Shown here: positions 50,108 through 61,779 of the stretch, piece after piece
How positions within the stretch are numbered: the first letter of the stretch is position 1
Layout of the letters: every line of letters begins with the position of its first letter
Assembly (NCBI GenBank): GCA_015501075.1
Contig: JADNYJ010000063.1
Location: forward strand, 1-64,000
Origin: Gymnopilus junonius
Taxonomy: Eukaryota; Basidiomycota; Agaricomycetes; Agaricales; Galerinaceae
DNA length: 64,000 nucleotides
Direction of reading: 5' to 3'
Translations under genes and position numbers: made by a program
The notes under the pieces: model-generated
Database searches by the model: none
Told to the model about the DNA's origin: nothing
What the model saw: the letters and a program-made list of their open reading frames with translations, nothing else

Positions 50108-50778
50108 ATGAAGCGCAAACACGAAGTCGTGAGTCCAGATGAAGAGCAAGATCTCGCGTCTCCTGCCCCTGTTGATCCTGCTCATAGAGCACATCTTCCC
50201 AAGCGCCGGAGATTTAGCACTCTCGAGAATGGCTTTGCGCAGATGTCGCTAGAGGTTCCCAACACGGAACCTGTTCCTTATGGCGACCTCGCTGATGAAG
50301 ACATGTGCGGTGTAGGGCCGTCGTCATCATCATCTGCTTACCCGAGCGCTATCGATCTATTATATCAGACACCTTACACTGTCGAGGAACCACTGGCCCC
50401 AGAGGTCAAGATGAAGTCCTCGTCTTGGTATGAACCAGAACCTGACCGTCTGTGTATCTTGTTTTCGCTCTCTGATCTCTTGCTGACATGTTGAGAACAG
50501 GGATAGTCATTACGGACATGGATTCATTTACAGAAGAGGACGAAGAACAAGACGGAAACGTCTCTATTAACCCTGTCTTGCTAGATGCGATCCGTTCGAA
50601 TACGATAGAAAATTCTACAACGACGAAAACACCAGCGGAGAGCACGAGTCAGGCGCTCGTATTATTCAGACCACTGCCAACAGGCTCGGACATGAAGAAG
50701 AAGGACGAAGAGCAGCGGACGAGAGGGGCGGTGGAAACAAGGGTAGTGGACGAAGATGCAATGGATGTTGAAGATTAG
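50108..50778 (+). CDS. Small acidic protein of unknown function
   Basis: The start gives MKRKHEVVSPDEEQDLASP, followed by a possible nuclear localisation cluster (LPKRRRFSTLENGFAQMSLE) and an acidic Ser/Thr-rich region. An intron of about 45 nt starting at 50,454 with a GTATCT donor joins DRL to WIVITDMDSFTEEDEEQ. The C terminus is a region of charged residues ending VVDEDAMDVED. I do not recognise the family. The presence of codon-consistent exons and splice sites makes a real gene likely. The nuclear localisation is inferred from the KRRR cluster only. Confidence 0.65.
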
Positions 50779-50840
50779 ATTGGAAACCTGGCATTGTACA
50801 TAGCTCGAAAAATCAGGAACGCGCGGAAATAAATAAATAA

Positions 50841-51632
50841 TCATGACGAGGAAGTGCCTGAGGCACCAAAGTGGATCATCTCCTCTGTGCGCCTCTGGAT
50901 GTCTAGGTTTGTGGGCTGGACGATGGGGTCATACATCTGATAAGAAAAGTTGGAGTGGTGGTGCCGTGCATGAGCATGGGGATGGGGAACATGGTGCATT
51001 TGCAGGGGGTAGGGGGAGCTGAGGGTGATGGGTGCAGAGTTCATGGTGCCATTAGAGGCGGAAGGGTGGGAGTGGTGGTGCTGAGGAGGGAAGAGGGGCG
51101 GTGTCTGCCTCGGCGGGGGTGGGGGAGGAGGGGTCGCGAGAGACTGGGGCATGGGAAGATGGCGGGGGTGATAGTCGATGATGGGGGCCTGCTGCATGAA
51201 AGAAGAGGGGGAAGGGGGAGAGGGAATGGGCGACTGGTCTGGCTCTGGGGACATGCGGAGGGTGTCATCGTCGGCGTCGTTGTGAGAGGTGGAGGCCTTC
51301 TGTGCAGCAATCTCCTCTGCAGTGAGGAAACGGCCGCCGGGGCCCCTGGGACGCCTCATGGCATGCTTGTGGCGAGACTCGTGAAGATAGGGCTGGAGAA
51401 AGGGGGTGAGAGAAAGACAGGGGGTGAGAGAGAGCGGCGAACAGACCTTGCGCTGCCTGGAGAGACGGTGGACCTCCTCTAGACGGGTGCGGGCGACCCT
51501 GCGCTTGAGGATGCGAAAGTACTGTTTGGCGTTGACATAGAGGGGCTCCTCGTCGATGTTGGCGGTCCTCTCCTGCGGGAAGAGATTGTCAAAGAAGTTT
51601 GGGAAGAGATCCGACTGTTCGTTCGACTCCAT
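50841..51632 (-). CDS. HAP2: CCAAT-binding factor subunit NF-YA/HAP2
   Basis: Sequence-specific subunit of the heterotrimeric CCAAT-binding complex (HAP2/3/5). The conserved core begins EEPLYVNAKQYFRILKRRVA and RTRLEEVHRLSRQRK, the subunit-association helix, and after an intron (51,398-51,445) continues PYLHESRHKHAMRRPRGPGG and RFLTAEEI, the DNA-binding part. The RHKHAMRRPRGPGGRF motif is the hallmark of the family. The rest of the C terminus is rich in Pro, His and Gln (PPPPPPPRQTPPLFPP) and likely disordered. The start is taken at 51632 (MESNEQSDLFPNFFDNLF); an in-frame ATG at 51647 is also possible. It is divergent from THO1, with only 67 bp between starts. Confidence 0.93.
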   Translation of the reverse strand: MESNEQSDLFPNFFDNLFPQERTANIDEEPLYVNAKQYFRILKRRVARTRLEEVHRLSRQRKVCSPLSLTPCLSLTPFLQPYLHESRHKHAMRRPRGPGGRFLTAEEIAAQKASTSHNDADDDTLRMSPEPDQSPIPSPPSPSSFMQQAPIIDYHPRHLPMPQSLATPPPPPPPRQTPPLFPPQHHHSHPSASNGTMNSAPITLSSPYPLQMHHVPHPHAHARHHHSNFSYQMYDPIVQPTNLDIQRRTEEMIHFGASGTSSS

Positions 51633-51699
51633 CGATTGGCTCAACAACAGACTCGTCTCCCATTGGCTTTGAACAAGTCACACCTTGTCACTCTCCCAC

Positions 51700-52505
51700 A
51701 TGGACCCCAAACTCAAGGCACTCAAGGTCGTCGATCTCAAGGCCATTCTCGCAAAGGCCAATGTCCCCGTCCCTGCAAAGGCCAACAAGAATGACCTCGT
51801 CGCCCGCATCCAGGCCAGCAAGGACGCCCTCGCCGCATATGCCGCCCTCTACCCCCAGGATGACCTCCTCGCCCCTCCCGAAGTGTCCGTTTCATTTCCT
51901 CTTTCCATTGTCCTCAACCTCACTGTCTTCCACAGAGTCGACTGGAATGTAGACCAGCTCGACACCCCAACTGACGGAAAAGAGTCTGCTGCTCCCGAGC
52001 CGGAGCCGGCTGCTGCGTCTGAACATGTCCCAACCCCTGCTTCCCCGCCAAAACCTGCACCGCCCACATCCACAGACACTCCTGCAGCCGCGTCCTCAGA
52101 GGACCCTGAGCTCGAAAGAGAAGACAACGCGCTGCTCGCTTTGGCATCCCTCTTGTCGAGCCCCGCCAGAAAAAGTCAGCTCCAGCCACCGCCAAACCAC
52201 CACTACTCCAGCCACTGCCGTACGTGTCTCTCCTCTAAAGTATTGCATATATTCACCCAAGCATTACTCTAGGACCCAAAAAAGCTCGAAGAACGCGCTC
52301 GTCGATTCGGTATCCAACCTGACACCGCGACCACTCCTACAAACGACAACGTAAACGGCAAGAAGCGCTCCGCTCCCCAGGTGGATCCTGAGGAGTTGGA
52401 GAGGCGCAAGAAGAGAGCAGAACGTTTCGGCCTGACTGTGCGTCCCTTGTTCTTTCTTTCCCATTCCCTTTCTCATCCTTTTTCCTTGTACAGAACAAGC
52501 CCTGA
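51700..52505 (+). CDS. THO1: SAP-domain RNA-binding protein, THO1/MOS11 type
   Basis: The N-terminal SAP domain (about residues 1-40) reads MDPKLKALKVVDLKAILAKA, then KANKNDLVARIQASKDAL. A Pro/Ala-rich linker follows. The C-terminal part has two short repeats of the type EERARRFGIQ and RKKRAERFGL, characteristic of yeast Tho1 and CIP29/SARNP, which bind RNA and act in mRNP assembly and export with the TREX complex. Introns lie near 51,890-51,935, 52,205-52,275 and 52,439-52,493. The last exon encodes only NKP before the TGA at 52503-52505. Expected size is about 190-200 residues. Confidence 0.88.
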
Positions 52506-52736
52506 TGTATTCCACCAGTCTATCATTGTTACCTCATGTGTACCGTTACCCGCTAATCAATCGTGCTTTTATTTATTCCCTACCGCGCCTCCTCCTCCAC
52601 TATCTGTGTCATGTGATCGGTACTGGGCGCTGCTTGTCCTTATGTTTTATGTTTAGCTCAGCCCTTCGCCCACCTGCTCCCCTTTAACCACGTACATCCG
52701 TCTTGTTCCTCTTCCCGTTGACCATCCTTCACTCCA
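52506..52736. other. Intergenic spacer
   Basis: Pyrimidine-rich stretch containing CCTCCTCCAC and TTCCTCTTCC, likely promoter of the PP2C gene. No other feature recognised. Confidence 0.4.
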
Positions 52737-54120
52737 ATGCCTCTTGTAAAAAGGACAACAGATATGGGCTGGCCCGAGGCGGACGCCCTCTGGGTCTATA
52801 CTTCCCTTCCCGAACCATTGCTTTCTTCTGAACTTGAACGATTGTCCTTGGCGAAATTCATTGCTGGTACCGATGTGGTCACTTTTCAGCCCTGTCTGAA
52901 TCGTGAATATGCCAGTCAAGATCGCTTCGTTGTTGAAGACTGGCCACTGGTGAACGGTACTTGGACGTTCCGTGCCGTCTTCGATGGTAGTGCTGAGATT
53001 ACCTCGTGTGTTTTTTGTGCGCATCTAAAAATACGTCTACAGGGCACGCTGGTCATGAAACAGCCGATTATACTGCGTCCAAGCTGCCGACTTTCTTGAA
53101 AGAGCACATTGCTGCTGTGTTGGAAAAGGATAAAGACCCGGCGCCTGCCACCATAGCCGACACGTTATCTCAAGCCATAAGTTCATTTGATAAAACCATT
53201 GGCCAAGCTCTGCTTGATCTGTTCCCTGACCAGGATGCTTTGGCTAAGATGACAGACGAAGAAATAAAACGTATCATTAATGACAGGGGGCCCAACTTCG
53301 CTATTGTACTTCGCTGCGTTCGTGGATCCACAGTGCTTATTTCGCTCATCGACCCCACCAAATCAAATCTATGGGTTGCAAGTCTCGGTGATTGTGCTGC
53401 GAGTAAGCGACTGTTTCTGCAACTTTACAACGCGCTCGAATCTAAAAACGACTTGAACACGTGTAGTACTCGGTGGAAAGGACACATCAGATGAATGGAA
53501 ATCCAAGGTGCTCAGCGTTGCGCATAACGGAGAAAACACAGCCGAGGCAGACAAAGTCAGGCAGGAGCACCCAGGAGAACTAGAATGCATGTTGGATGAC
53601 CGCGTTCTGGGGGCTATTGCAGTCACGCGAGGTCAGTGACGCAGGTTGGGGTTTACTCCGTAACTCATTTCCCCAACACAGCCGTCGGTGACTTCACCTT
53701 TAAGTTACCCGCAATCTACACCGAACGGGTTATCCTCAATTACACCCAGAACCTGTTATTTCTGAGAAAGTACGCGGCTTTATTGGGAGAAATGTCACCC
53801 CGCCCTACCTATCTAGCGTACCAGATGTCCAGCACGTCGATCTCAGGTCACTGGGGCTAAGCGAGACTTTTCTAATAATGTGCAGTGACGGATTAATGGA
53901 CCTCGATGAACATCGGCTACAGCTGCAGGATATCTTATCAAAAGAATGGGTCAACATTGTAGGAAAACACTACGGCGAAAAGGGAACGAACCTTGCTCTG
54001 CAGCTGCTCCGGGAAGGACTAGGTGGCACAGACCTGGAAAAGGTATCAAGGATGATTACGGTGGAAATGTCATTTCGGTGGATGGACGACACAACCGTCC
54101 TGGTGATTCGGGATTTGTAA
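52737..54120 (+). CDS. PP2C-type (PPM) protein phosphatase
   Basis: Metal-dependent Ser/Thr phosphatase. Motif II is split by an intron (52,988-53,041) and reads FDGHAGHETADY. Further motifs are VASLGDCAA (motif VIII-like), ARSVGD-type AVGDFTFKLPAIYTE, CSDGLMDL and RWMDDTTVLVIRDL with metal-binding Asp residues. It lacks an obvious targeting sequence (MPLVKRTTDMGWPEADALWV), although the motif pattern is closest to the PTC5/PTC6/pyruvate-dehydrogenase-phosphatase group. Four introns are needed. The length is about 400 residues. The gene is followed after only 82 bp by REI1 in the same direction. Confidence 0.85.
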
Positions 54121-54201
54121 TCTTTTACCTTGCTTTGTCATGTATACATACCAGACAGATCATTTATTTAATCTTCAATATCTTTTCTGTACTCTACCGC
54201 C

Positions 54202-55771
54202 ATGGCTGATTCTGATTCTCCTCTTTTCACCTGCTTGTCATGCTCGATCGCCTTTCTCTCCCCAGAGGATCAAAGTATGGATCTTGTTTTTCTTCTCATT
54301 TTCTCATTTTCACCGTTCTTGCCATTGCTAGGGGTCCACTATCGTTCGGACCACCATAGGTACAATATGAAGCGTCGCGTTGCCTCATTGCCTCCCATCA
54401 GTGTCGAGGTTTTCAACCAAAAGGTTCTCGAAAGAAGGACAGAAACGGCAGTCATGTCTTCTACCAAGGGTTCTTCGTGTGAGGTCTGCAAGTATGTCCC
54501 TGTTTTGCGCACATCCAGGCCTCACACTGATCCATTCCAGTAAAACATATACGACAGAGAACGCCTATCGGACACATATCCAATCAAAGAAACACAAAGA
54601 AAATGAAGTAAAAGCTGCTTTGAAGCCTGCTCGTCAAACCTCCGATCCGGAGCAGGATGGCAATGACTCAGTGCCGGAAAAGGAGATACCAGTTCCTACA
54701 GCAGCTCCTACTGCTCAAAAAGAGGAAGACCTTCTAGCTGAAAAGACACCTGACAATGTGGCAGAGGGAGAAGAAGGTTCAGACGATGAAGTCGTGAAAA
54801 CGATCGAGGAAAAGATCGCTGCAGCTCGTTTGCGCCTTTCCGACAAGCATTGTCTATTCTGCAGTCACGTATCTTCCTCACTGGACAACAACCTCACCCA
54901 CATGTCTACCGCCCACTCCTTCTTTATCCCAGACGCCGAATACCTAATCGATATTCCCGGTCTTATCACATACCTCGGAGAAAAAATTGCCGTAGGGAAC
55001 GTCTGCATATACTGCAACGAGAAGGGTCGTGAGTTTAGAAGCATGGATGCTGTACGCAGGCATATGGTCGACAAGAGTCATTGCAAGATCGCTTATGACA
55101 AAGAGAGGGATCGTCTTGAACTTTCTGACTACTACGACTTCAGCTCTTCATACCCCGACGCAGAGGACAAGAAATCTTCAGCGGAAGAGGGTGATGAAGA
55201 GTGGGAAGATGCCGACGATGTGAGCAATGATGAGGTTGACGAAATCGTCGATGAATCTGCGTCCGATGCAACCAGCGATTCAAGCTCTGAAACAGAGGAT
55301 GACGACGAACAACTTCCCGATAACCAACTGACATATGGTGATACACCTTACGAACTTGTTCTACCTTCTGGAGCCCGTATAGGTCATCGAACAATGCGAA
55401 GATATTACGCACAATCCTTCCCTGGAGCTCCGCGAGGCGGCAAAGCGGAAGACCCCAATTCAGGAGCGCTCTGGTTCGACGGTTACTTGCGGACAAAAAC
55501 TCAGCTCTTGTGCCTCGCAAGGGAGGCTTTGGGGCTTATGGTAGTGGCACAGAGGTTGTGAAAGCACGAAATCGGGGCGAGGCACGAGAGGCCGGTCGAC
55601 ATGTAAGGGAGTTCCGGGATCAAAAACGGAGAGAAGACTTCAAGACCAAAGTTGCGTTTATTCACAATAGCCAAAAACATTTCCGGGATCCTTGTACGTC
55701 TTTCAGTACATTTTACTTTATATTCTCGGAGCTAACGAAACATCTGCCCTTTAGTATTGCAGGTTCGTTGA
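54202..55771 (+). CDS. REI1: 60S ribosome biogenesis zinc-finger protein REI1
   Basis: Cytoplasmic factor that helps recycle Arx1 from pre-60S particles and inspects the exit tunnel. The first exon starts MADSDSPLFTCLSCSIAFLS, the first zinc finger; after an intron the conserved YRSDHHRYNMKRRVASLPPI follows. Later fingers include CEVC with KTYTTENAYRTHIQSKKH, CLFCSHVSSSLDNNLTHM and CIYCNEKGREFRSMDAVRRH. A long acidic stretch follows (SDSSSETEDDDEQL). The C terminus includes LVLPSGARIGHRTMRRYYAQ and NSQKHFRDPLLQ. The end is ambiguous: reading on after LLQ gives VR and a TGA at 55769-55771, but a GTTCGT donor could instead skip to a TGA at 55818-55820, leaving DPLLQ as the last residues. Confidence 0.92.
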
Positions 55772-55999
55772 TTACCACACCCGCCTTTGAGGTGTTTTAC
55801 TGACGTCTTCTTCACAGTGATCTCCAGACCAGTGGTTTTTTTTTGCGTGTTTGTACCGTACTATTTTTGATAATACCAGGTTATTATGAAATCCATATTA
55901 AGTGCTAATAGCTGATAAAAACAAGAAAGGTTGGTATTTCGGGGGTATATGACATGAACATTGCAAACAATAAACAGCACGAGGAAAAAAAGACTGGAC
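55772..55999. other. Convergent intergenic spacer
   Basis: The 3' regions of REI1 and Rax2. No additional gene recognised. Confidence 0.5.
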
Positions 56000-58900
56000 T
56001 CAGTATAAATAAGCTGCAGGAACAACACCTTCTCTGCCCGTCCGCACGTCGCGGGCATACCACCACCTGTAGCAGGATGAATTAACATGGAAGCCTTGGA
56101 TGGAATAGGCTTGATACTCACGAAGGATCTCTGTCATCTAAAACTTCTACTTCTGCACCAGAGGATATTGGTAGTTCACCTTCCCCTGTTCCATCAAATG
56201 AATATCTGGCATGAGCCGGGCGACTCGTTTCTTCTGCCAAAAGACCCCCAACGGCGTCTGAGGGCGTTTCTGCACGGACATAATTGCTCGCATCAGGTCC
56301 GAAAGGATCGTGGTCGGCGCGTGGACTTTGTTGAGGACTACTCGTTGCTTTTTCCTCCTTCTCAGCATTGCTGAAGGGGCTAGCACCGAGAATGGTAGTT
56401 CTGGTCGCAGCATTGATGTGTTCCAAGAGAGAAGAAGGGCGGTGAAGGGCAGAGTCGTCATCTTCCTCTTCAGCTGCATCCAACTTGATCAATTTATCGT
56501 CCTTGCGCGAAAAGAGGGTCCAGAGGATTCCAATTAGGGCTAACAGGAATACCACGCCAGCCGAAATAGCGATTGAAATAAGGATAACGACCCCAGTTGC
56601 CAAGAAGTCTGCGTCAAGCACGATCAGCAAAGGACGATGATAGATTAGAAAGAAAACATACGCCGTTGAGTGAAGCTGAAGGAAGCCAAGGAACGGAAGA
56701 GAGAGGACACAGAGCCTGTTGTGCCACTGGCTGAACTAGAAACAAAATATGGTATAATATTCTGTCCGTCAAACAAGGCAGATGATGCATTTCCAGAGGG
56801 CGTTGACAAAGATCCAGAGATCATTAGCATGCGATCGGATTGTACTATTGGATTAGCGGCATGCGTGTTCTGCAGGGGGACCATAGTCAATTGAGCAACT
56901 GTCGTGCCTTGTTCGAAAGTCGATCCTTTACAACGGCATGTCAAACCAGGGTAGTTATCAGATTATAATCGTTTACTCACCTAATGTTGCCCATTGCGCA
57001 CCATTCCAGAAAGAAAGGAAGGACGTTGATCCATCAGTCGACCTTGGAACAAAGGCATTTTAATGAATGACAGGACGGCAATATTTCAACGCTTACTTTC
57101 CAGCGGCGAATAAGCTACTTGTGTTTCCACTATTCACCTCAATGGCAGATACAGGGCCTGGAATGTCCGAGCCAGAACCAACGGCGGACCAAGTTACATT
57201 GTCCAAGCTATATTGCGCAACATTGGCCGCAGTGTTATCAGATAGAGCGATCGAACCGCCAACCACGAGGATATTCTCATTGTTCTAGATATAAAAAGCG
57301 TCAGTATACACGGCATAAGTAGTCCGCAAAAACGCACCCCTGCATAAGCGACAGATGCAACCTCTCCTTGAATTCCATTTCCAAGGGCATTCCATTGCCT
57401 GCTAGATGTATCGAAGCTGCAGATAGCTTGACAGCGCAGTGAACCAGCCTGTGAGAAGGAACCGCCCACGATGAGAGTAGCGGGGCGTGAAGTTGACTTG
57501 GAGATGGAACGAACAACCACTGTAGATCCTGAACTTGGTTGCAATGACTGCAGGCCATTGAGATCCCAGGCACCTTTCGAGAGGTCATATAAGGCAAGCC
57601 CGTTAACCGAAGCCCCAGGAATTGTAAATTCGCCGCCAATATACAACGAATTCCCGTCGACAAGGAGAGCCCTGACGGTACCATTGATCTGAGGACCAGA
57701 GAGGGCTTGAATTGTGGACGATGACGGATCATAGAGGGCGACTGCCTCAGCTAACGTACTCGACCCGGTTGCAACAAAAGAGAAATTTCCACCCAAGACC
57801 GTAAGCTCCTTATTAGAGGAACTATTTGTCCAGAAAGCACCAGCCAGAACCGCAGGAGCAGAAGCAGGAAGTGCTGGCGGAAGAGGTGCTTGCTGAGGTG
57901 TATTTGAACTTTGCCTTGAAAAGATGTGGGAGAACTTCATGTGTGAAATCCAGGCGCTGGGGCTCGGCAATTCGATGGCGCGACGTTGTACCGACGGAGA
58001 GGAGGAGGGCGATGAAACATTACCAGCAAGACCAACGGAAAGTGGAGTCACCACAGGACCGTTGGCATTACCGTTCGAAAGCATGACAAGGCCGCTAGCA
58101 CCAAATTTCTGCGATGCTGCGACATTGCCAGCCAGGAACTGAGATGAGGAGGTACCATTCCCAACGAATGTCATCTTTCCAACAACAAATCCACCATCGT
58201 TGACCCACGAGCCGGATTTAATGTCCCATATAGCAAATCCAGCGGCATTGGCTCCACTGCCCTGAATTTGGGTGAAATTTCCTACGACCTGAATCTGACC
58301 ATCAGCCAAGGAAAGGCCAGAGACAACTCCATTGAGACCAGCAGAAAGAGTACTCCATGAGTTCTTTTGAACGTCATATAATGCGATGCCGCCAAGTTTT
58401 CCCTGCGTGGACCCTGAACGAGTATCGGTGAAGGCACCTCCAACGAACAGCTGATCGCCATTGAGGGCGAGAGATGTTACTTCTCCATTCAAACCACCCT
58501 CCGCTACCCCAGTGAGAGCACCATTCTTAAACGTAGCGATATTTGAAGAGCCAGATGCGGAACCAGAGGTAAGACTGAATGTGCCTCCGACGAAAATGCC
58601 CGAAGGATGATGGGCAATTGCATTCAAAGCAGTATTCGAAGTCAAAGACGCCGGGCCACCAATGCCACTCATGATGCTGAATCCTAGGTTATCCAACGCC
58701 GTCAAGCTTGAATTGGGGAAAACTTTGCTTCCATCAATAGAAGAATCTACGGACGTGGAAGTACGAGGCCATTCCAAGAATCCAAATCCGCGTGCCAAAC
58801 CCCCAGCATTACTCGAGGTGTTTGTCGAATTTCCAGAAGAAGTGAGATTCGCCGATTTCAAAACCAGCTGGACCCGATCTGCAACGAGTTCATATTTCCC

Positions 58901-60558
58901 GTCTTCACCAAAGCCAGCAGGTGAATCGGCGAGAACCATAGTCACAGTGGTAACGAAGTTAGGAGAGGAGGGTAATATGGGACCACTGTACAACAAGACT
59001 ATAGCGTCCTGTTCGTTCTGTTGAGAAACGGTCGTAATGAATGGGTTGAGACTTGGGCCAGGAAATACAGTGACTTTAACAGTGGTTCGGGCAGCGCAAT
59101 CTTCAAAGTTTGTGCACCCCGGTATGAGAAGATTGATGTCATAGGTTCCTGAAGCCGAAACATAAGGAATCCAAGTGAAGCTTGGACCTCCATTGGACGG
59201 CGTGCCAACGTCGACTTCAGAAACTAGGACTGTTTGAACAGTGCCAGGGATGTCAGTGTTAGCCACCTTAGGAATCCATGTTCCCGTGTCTGACGAGTTG
59301 GATGGATTAGGTGCAAAACACGAGATAGTGTTGTTACTCGCTATAGAGGAAGCAAAAGCACCAGAAGATAGGAGTTGCAAAATATGAAGGCCAGGTGCTG
59401 ATCCACTGAACTGTGACAATTGAACCTGGACTCCCGTAATGTCAAGCACCCCATCGAACAAGAAGTCCTGATACAGAATGGACGAATCGGTTGATAATGG
59501 GCACGGATCGGAGCAAGTTTGGTTGAGGCCTGTGGCTGGGTCAATAAATTTCAATGTCTGGACCGTGTTATCTGGGATTGTGGTAACACTAGTATTAAAA
59601 GAAAATATTAATGAAGAGAAAAATTTGAACGGTTAGAATTTACGTACACAAAGCCAGTTGTTCCGTGATTAGGTTGGAACGTGTTTCCAAGACGTATGCC
59701 GCTAGCTGAGATGAAGGAGAAACTTCGAACAGTAATTAATGGCGACGAGTCATCTGCTGCGAACCAGCTGTTGCCACTTCCATCAGGACCTGATGGGCAC
59801 AGGATGTTTTGGATGTCGCTGAAACCCGTTTCTGAGGATGAAGGTGAACCGATGACCTGGGCGTTCTGTAATGGAATAGGGACTAGAGAGGAAGAGAAGG
59901 GGGAGGCTCCGGCTGAAAAGGGAACATTTGGGTTGTTGGTGCTGTTTAGGACCGCGTTGGCGTCACCAAAGGACGCGATGAACGAGCCTGCGAAGAAGAG
60001 ACTAACATCTGAAGTGTTGGTGGTGATGGAAGTAACTTCTGCTTGGGCACCAGAAATGCCGGTAAAGGGAGCACTCGACCAGGATCCAGCTTTGGTGTCG
60101 TAAATGGCTATTGATAGCCCTGGCGACAAGAAACTGCCGCCTACCCAAACCTTGTTGTCCTTCGCGTCGCAAAACAAGGCGTTTATTTGGCCATTGGGAC
60201 CACCTGATCCAAGTGCTGAAAAAGCGCCGGAAGACGGCGTGTAGGAAGCAATTTTGGACGCGTTGACACCATTGATGGAGGTAAAATTGCCGGCGAGGTA
60301 AAAGACGTCGTTGAGAGGACAACCAGTGAGAATGGATCCGCCAGGATCGGTAGAGGCGAGATGGGTAAGAGAGCCGTCCGTGGCGCGAGAGAACAGGGTG
60401 GAGGATGTTGGGTCGAAGGCGGCGGAAGAGTTGGTGAAGAGGTCTAGACCGGCAAATGCACCGGCGAGGCCAACCTTGCCCATACGGTCAAAATCGACCT
60501 GAGGAAAGGCGGCATTGGAGACATGGAAGAGGGCGAGAAGAAGAATTAGGCGGAACAT
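56000..60558 (-). CDS. RAX2: Rax2-type cortical polarity protein
   Basis: Large single-pass membrane protein that marks growth sites. The signal peptide is MFRLILLLALFHVSNAAFPQ. The extracellular part (more than 1,200 residues) is made of repeats of the kind GPNGQINALFCDAKDNKVWV and GGSFLSPG, VFYLAGNFTSINGVNASKI, and LFVGGAFTD / LYIGGEFTIPG, matching the kelch-like blades of Rax2; many N-glycosylation sites (NxS/T) fit an extracellular domain. A transmembrane helix (VVILISIAISAGVVFLLALI) is followed by an acidic cytoplasmic tail (about 150 residues), ending WWYARDVRTGREGVVPAAYL plus Y. In yeast Rax2 works with Rax1 in bipolar budding. Stop at 56000-56002. Confidence 0.9.
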
Positions 60559-60815
60559 CTAAAGGGGCATGCGTGGGGAGAGGGTATCGGTCCTCAGACG
60601 GAGGAAAACCTTGGGAAAAGGCTGGAAAAAGGCAGAGAGAGGAGAGAGTAAGGAGCGACGCGCAAAAGAGTGGGCGACTTTTGAGATACACACCGTCAAG
60701 GTCGTTATTTCAAACTACTCACTGTTCTCGTTCAATTTCAAAAAGTCGGTTGTTAACCACGCGGTTACCATTCAACAACACCCATTATGTAAGCATTCTC
60801 ATCTATCAAACTATA
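60559..60815. promoter_or_regulatory. Rax2 promoter and 3' region of next gene
   Basis: Contains the promoter of Rax2 (minus strand) and the end of the gene at 60816-61396. A region of GAGAGAGGAGAGAG near 60,630 is purine-rich on the plus strand. No other element seen. Confidence 0.4.
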
Positions 60816-61396
60816 TTACTTGGGCACAACTCCTTTCATGTCCACATTCATCCCTACGCCGTTCAGGAATGCCGATGCTTGCGTCAATGACCTGTGCATT
60901 GTTAAGCGCGCTTTTTCTCTAGATAGCATAAAGACAACATACTGTGGATAACTGAACCGGAGCCCGTTGGGGGCATGTGCGCTATTCACGAGAACGGTAT
61001 CCTCAGACATGTCCTTGTGAATAGCTGTGTATTGTGCATTCAGCCGCAGCCAGTAGTCGCGGGACGGCATGTACATGGCAATCCACCGTGTCAGGTAGAC
61101 ATCATCGTCGGCATATGGTGCGAATTTGAACAGTGCCGCCGTTGCCAATGACGCGAGAACCACATTTCTCCAGAATGGGCTGCCAAAGGCTATGCATATT
61201 TTTATGGGTGTTCAGGGAAATATACTAGGCGATGAAAGCACTCACTTTCAGGAGGGTATGCCGTCGAGTCCTCCTCGTGATGTTGGTGGGCCTCGTGTTG
61301 GTCGTGCGATGAAGACGAAGCAGCCCTACGCTGCGCCAAAAAGGTAGGCCGTGGGCGAGAACAAGCCAACAAAGCCCTCCTGGCTAGTGGAGACAT
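60816..61396 (-). CDS. Small mitochondrial membrane protein, possible complex I subunit
   Basis: The start at 61396 gives MSPLARRALLACSRPRPTFL followed by AQRRAASSSSHD, a clear mitochondrial presequence pattern with Arg and Ser and no acidic residues. An intron splits the first half and a single membrane segment follows (NVVLASLATAALFKFAPYAD). The C terminus contains RDYWLRLNAQYTAIHKDMSE and GLRFSYPQSLTQASAFLNGV. The overall layout (presequence, single helix, then a soluble segment with an LRF/YP motif) is similar to the Neurospora 17.8-kDa NADH:ubiquinone oxidoreductase subunit, but the match is weak by eye. Two introns are placed with good splice sites. An alternative start lies at 61432. 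Confidence 0.6.
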
Positions 61397-61779
61397 TGAG
61401 ATAGTTGCAGAATTACAAGTCGTCCCGGACAAATACGAGGGAGAACAACACTATTTGGTATCGACGACGAGTCCAAATACAGGAGATAAGATAAAAACGT
61501 GACAGTACTTGATCTGCTCCTTCAGCAGCTGCAACACTCTCTCATTCATGTCCAAGGCAAGAATAAGGTATATTACGGTTGTGAAATAGGTGGTAAGGTG
61601 TTTAACATGTAAAATCTAGCAGTGGGGGTTTTGCGTCCTGTGTTCCGGACTGTAGCAGGCAGCCCGTGGTTACAACAAGTCCTATGCCTTGAAAGCTTCC
61701 TCAGTAAACATTTGGTCAGCATGAATCAAATTCAGCACCTCAAAAGACTGCGTATGCAGGCCTTAAGCGGGGCTTTTCA
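61397..61779. other. Intergenic, no gene seen
   Basis: The region between two minus-strand genes. It holds the promoter of the small mitochondrial membrane protein gene and the 3' end of the DUF1279 gene. No tRNA or repeat recognised. Confidence 0.5.

Noticed and set aside
50955..51482. Gly/Val/Arg-rich plus-strand frame of 175 codons
   Set aside because: It is antisense to the low-complexity C terminus of NF-YA.
58662..59024. Plus-strand frame opposite Rax2
   Set aside because: Rax2 is continuous on the minus strand with signal peptide, repeats and transmembrane helix; the plus frame has no support.
61397..61779. tRNA or other small RNA gene in the gap
   Set aside because: No cloverleaf or A/B box pattern was seen; a covariance-model search would be decisive.
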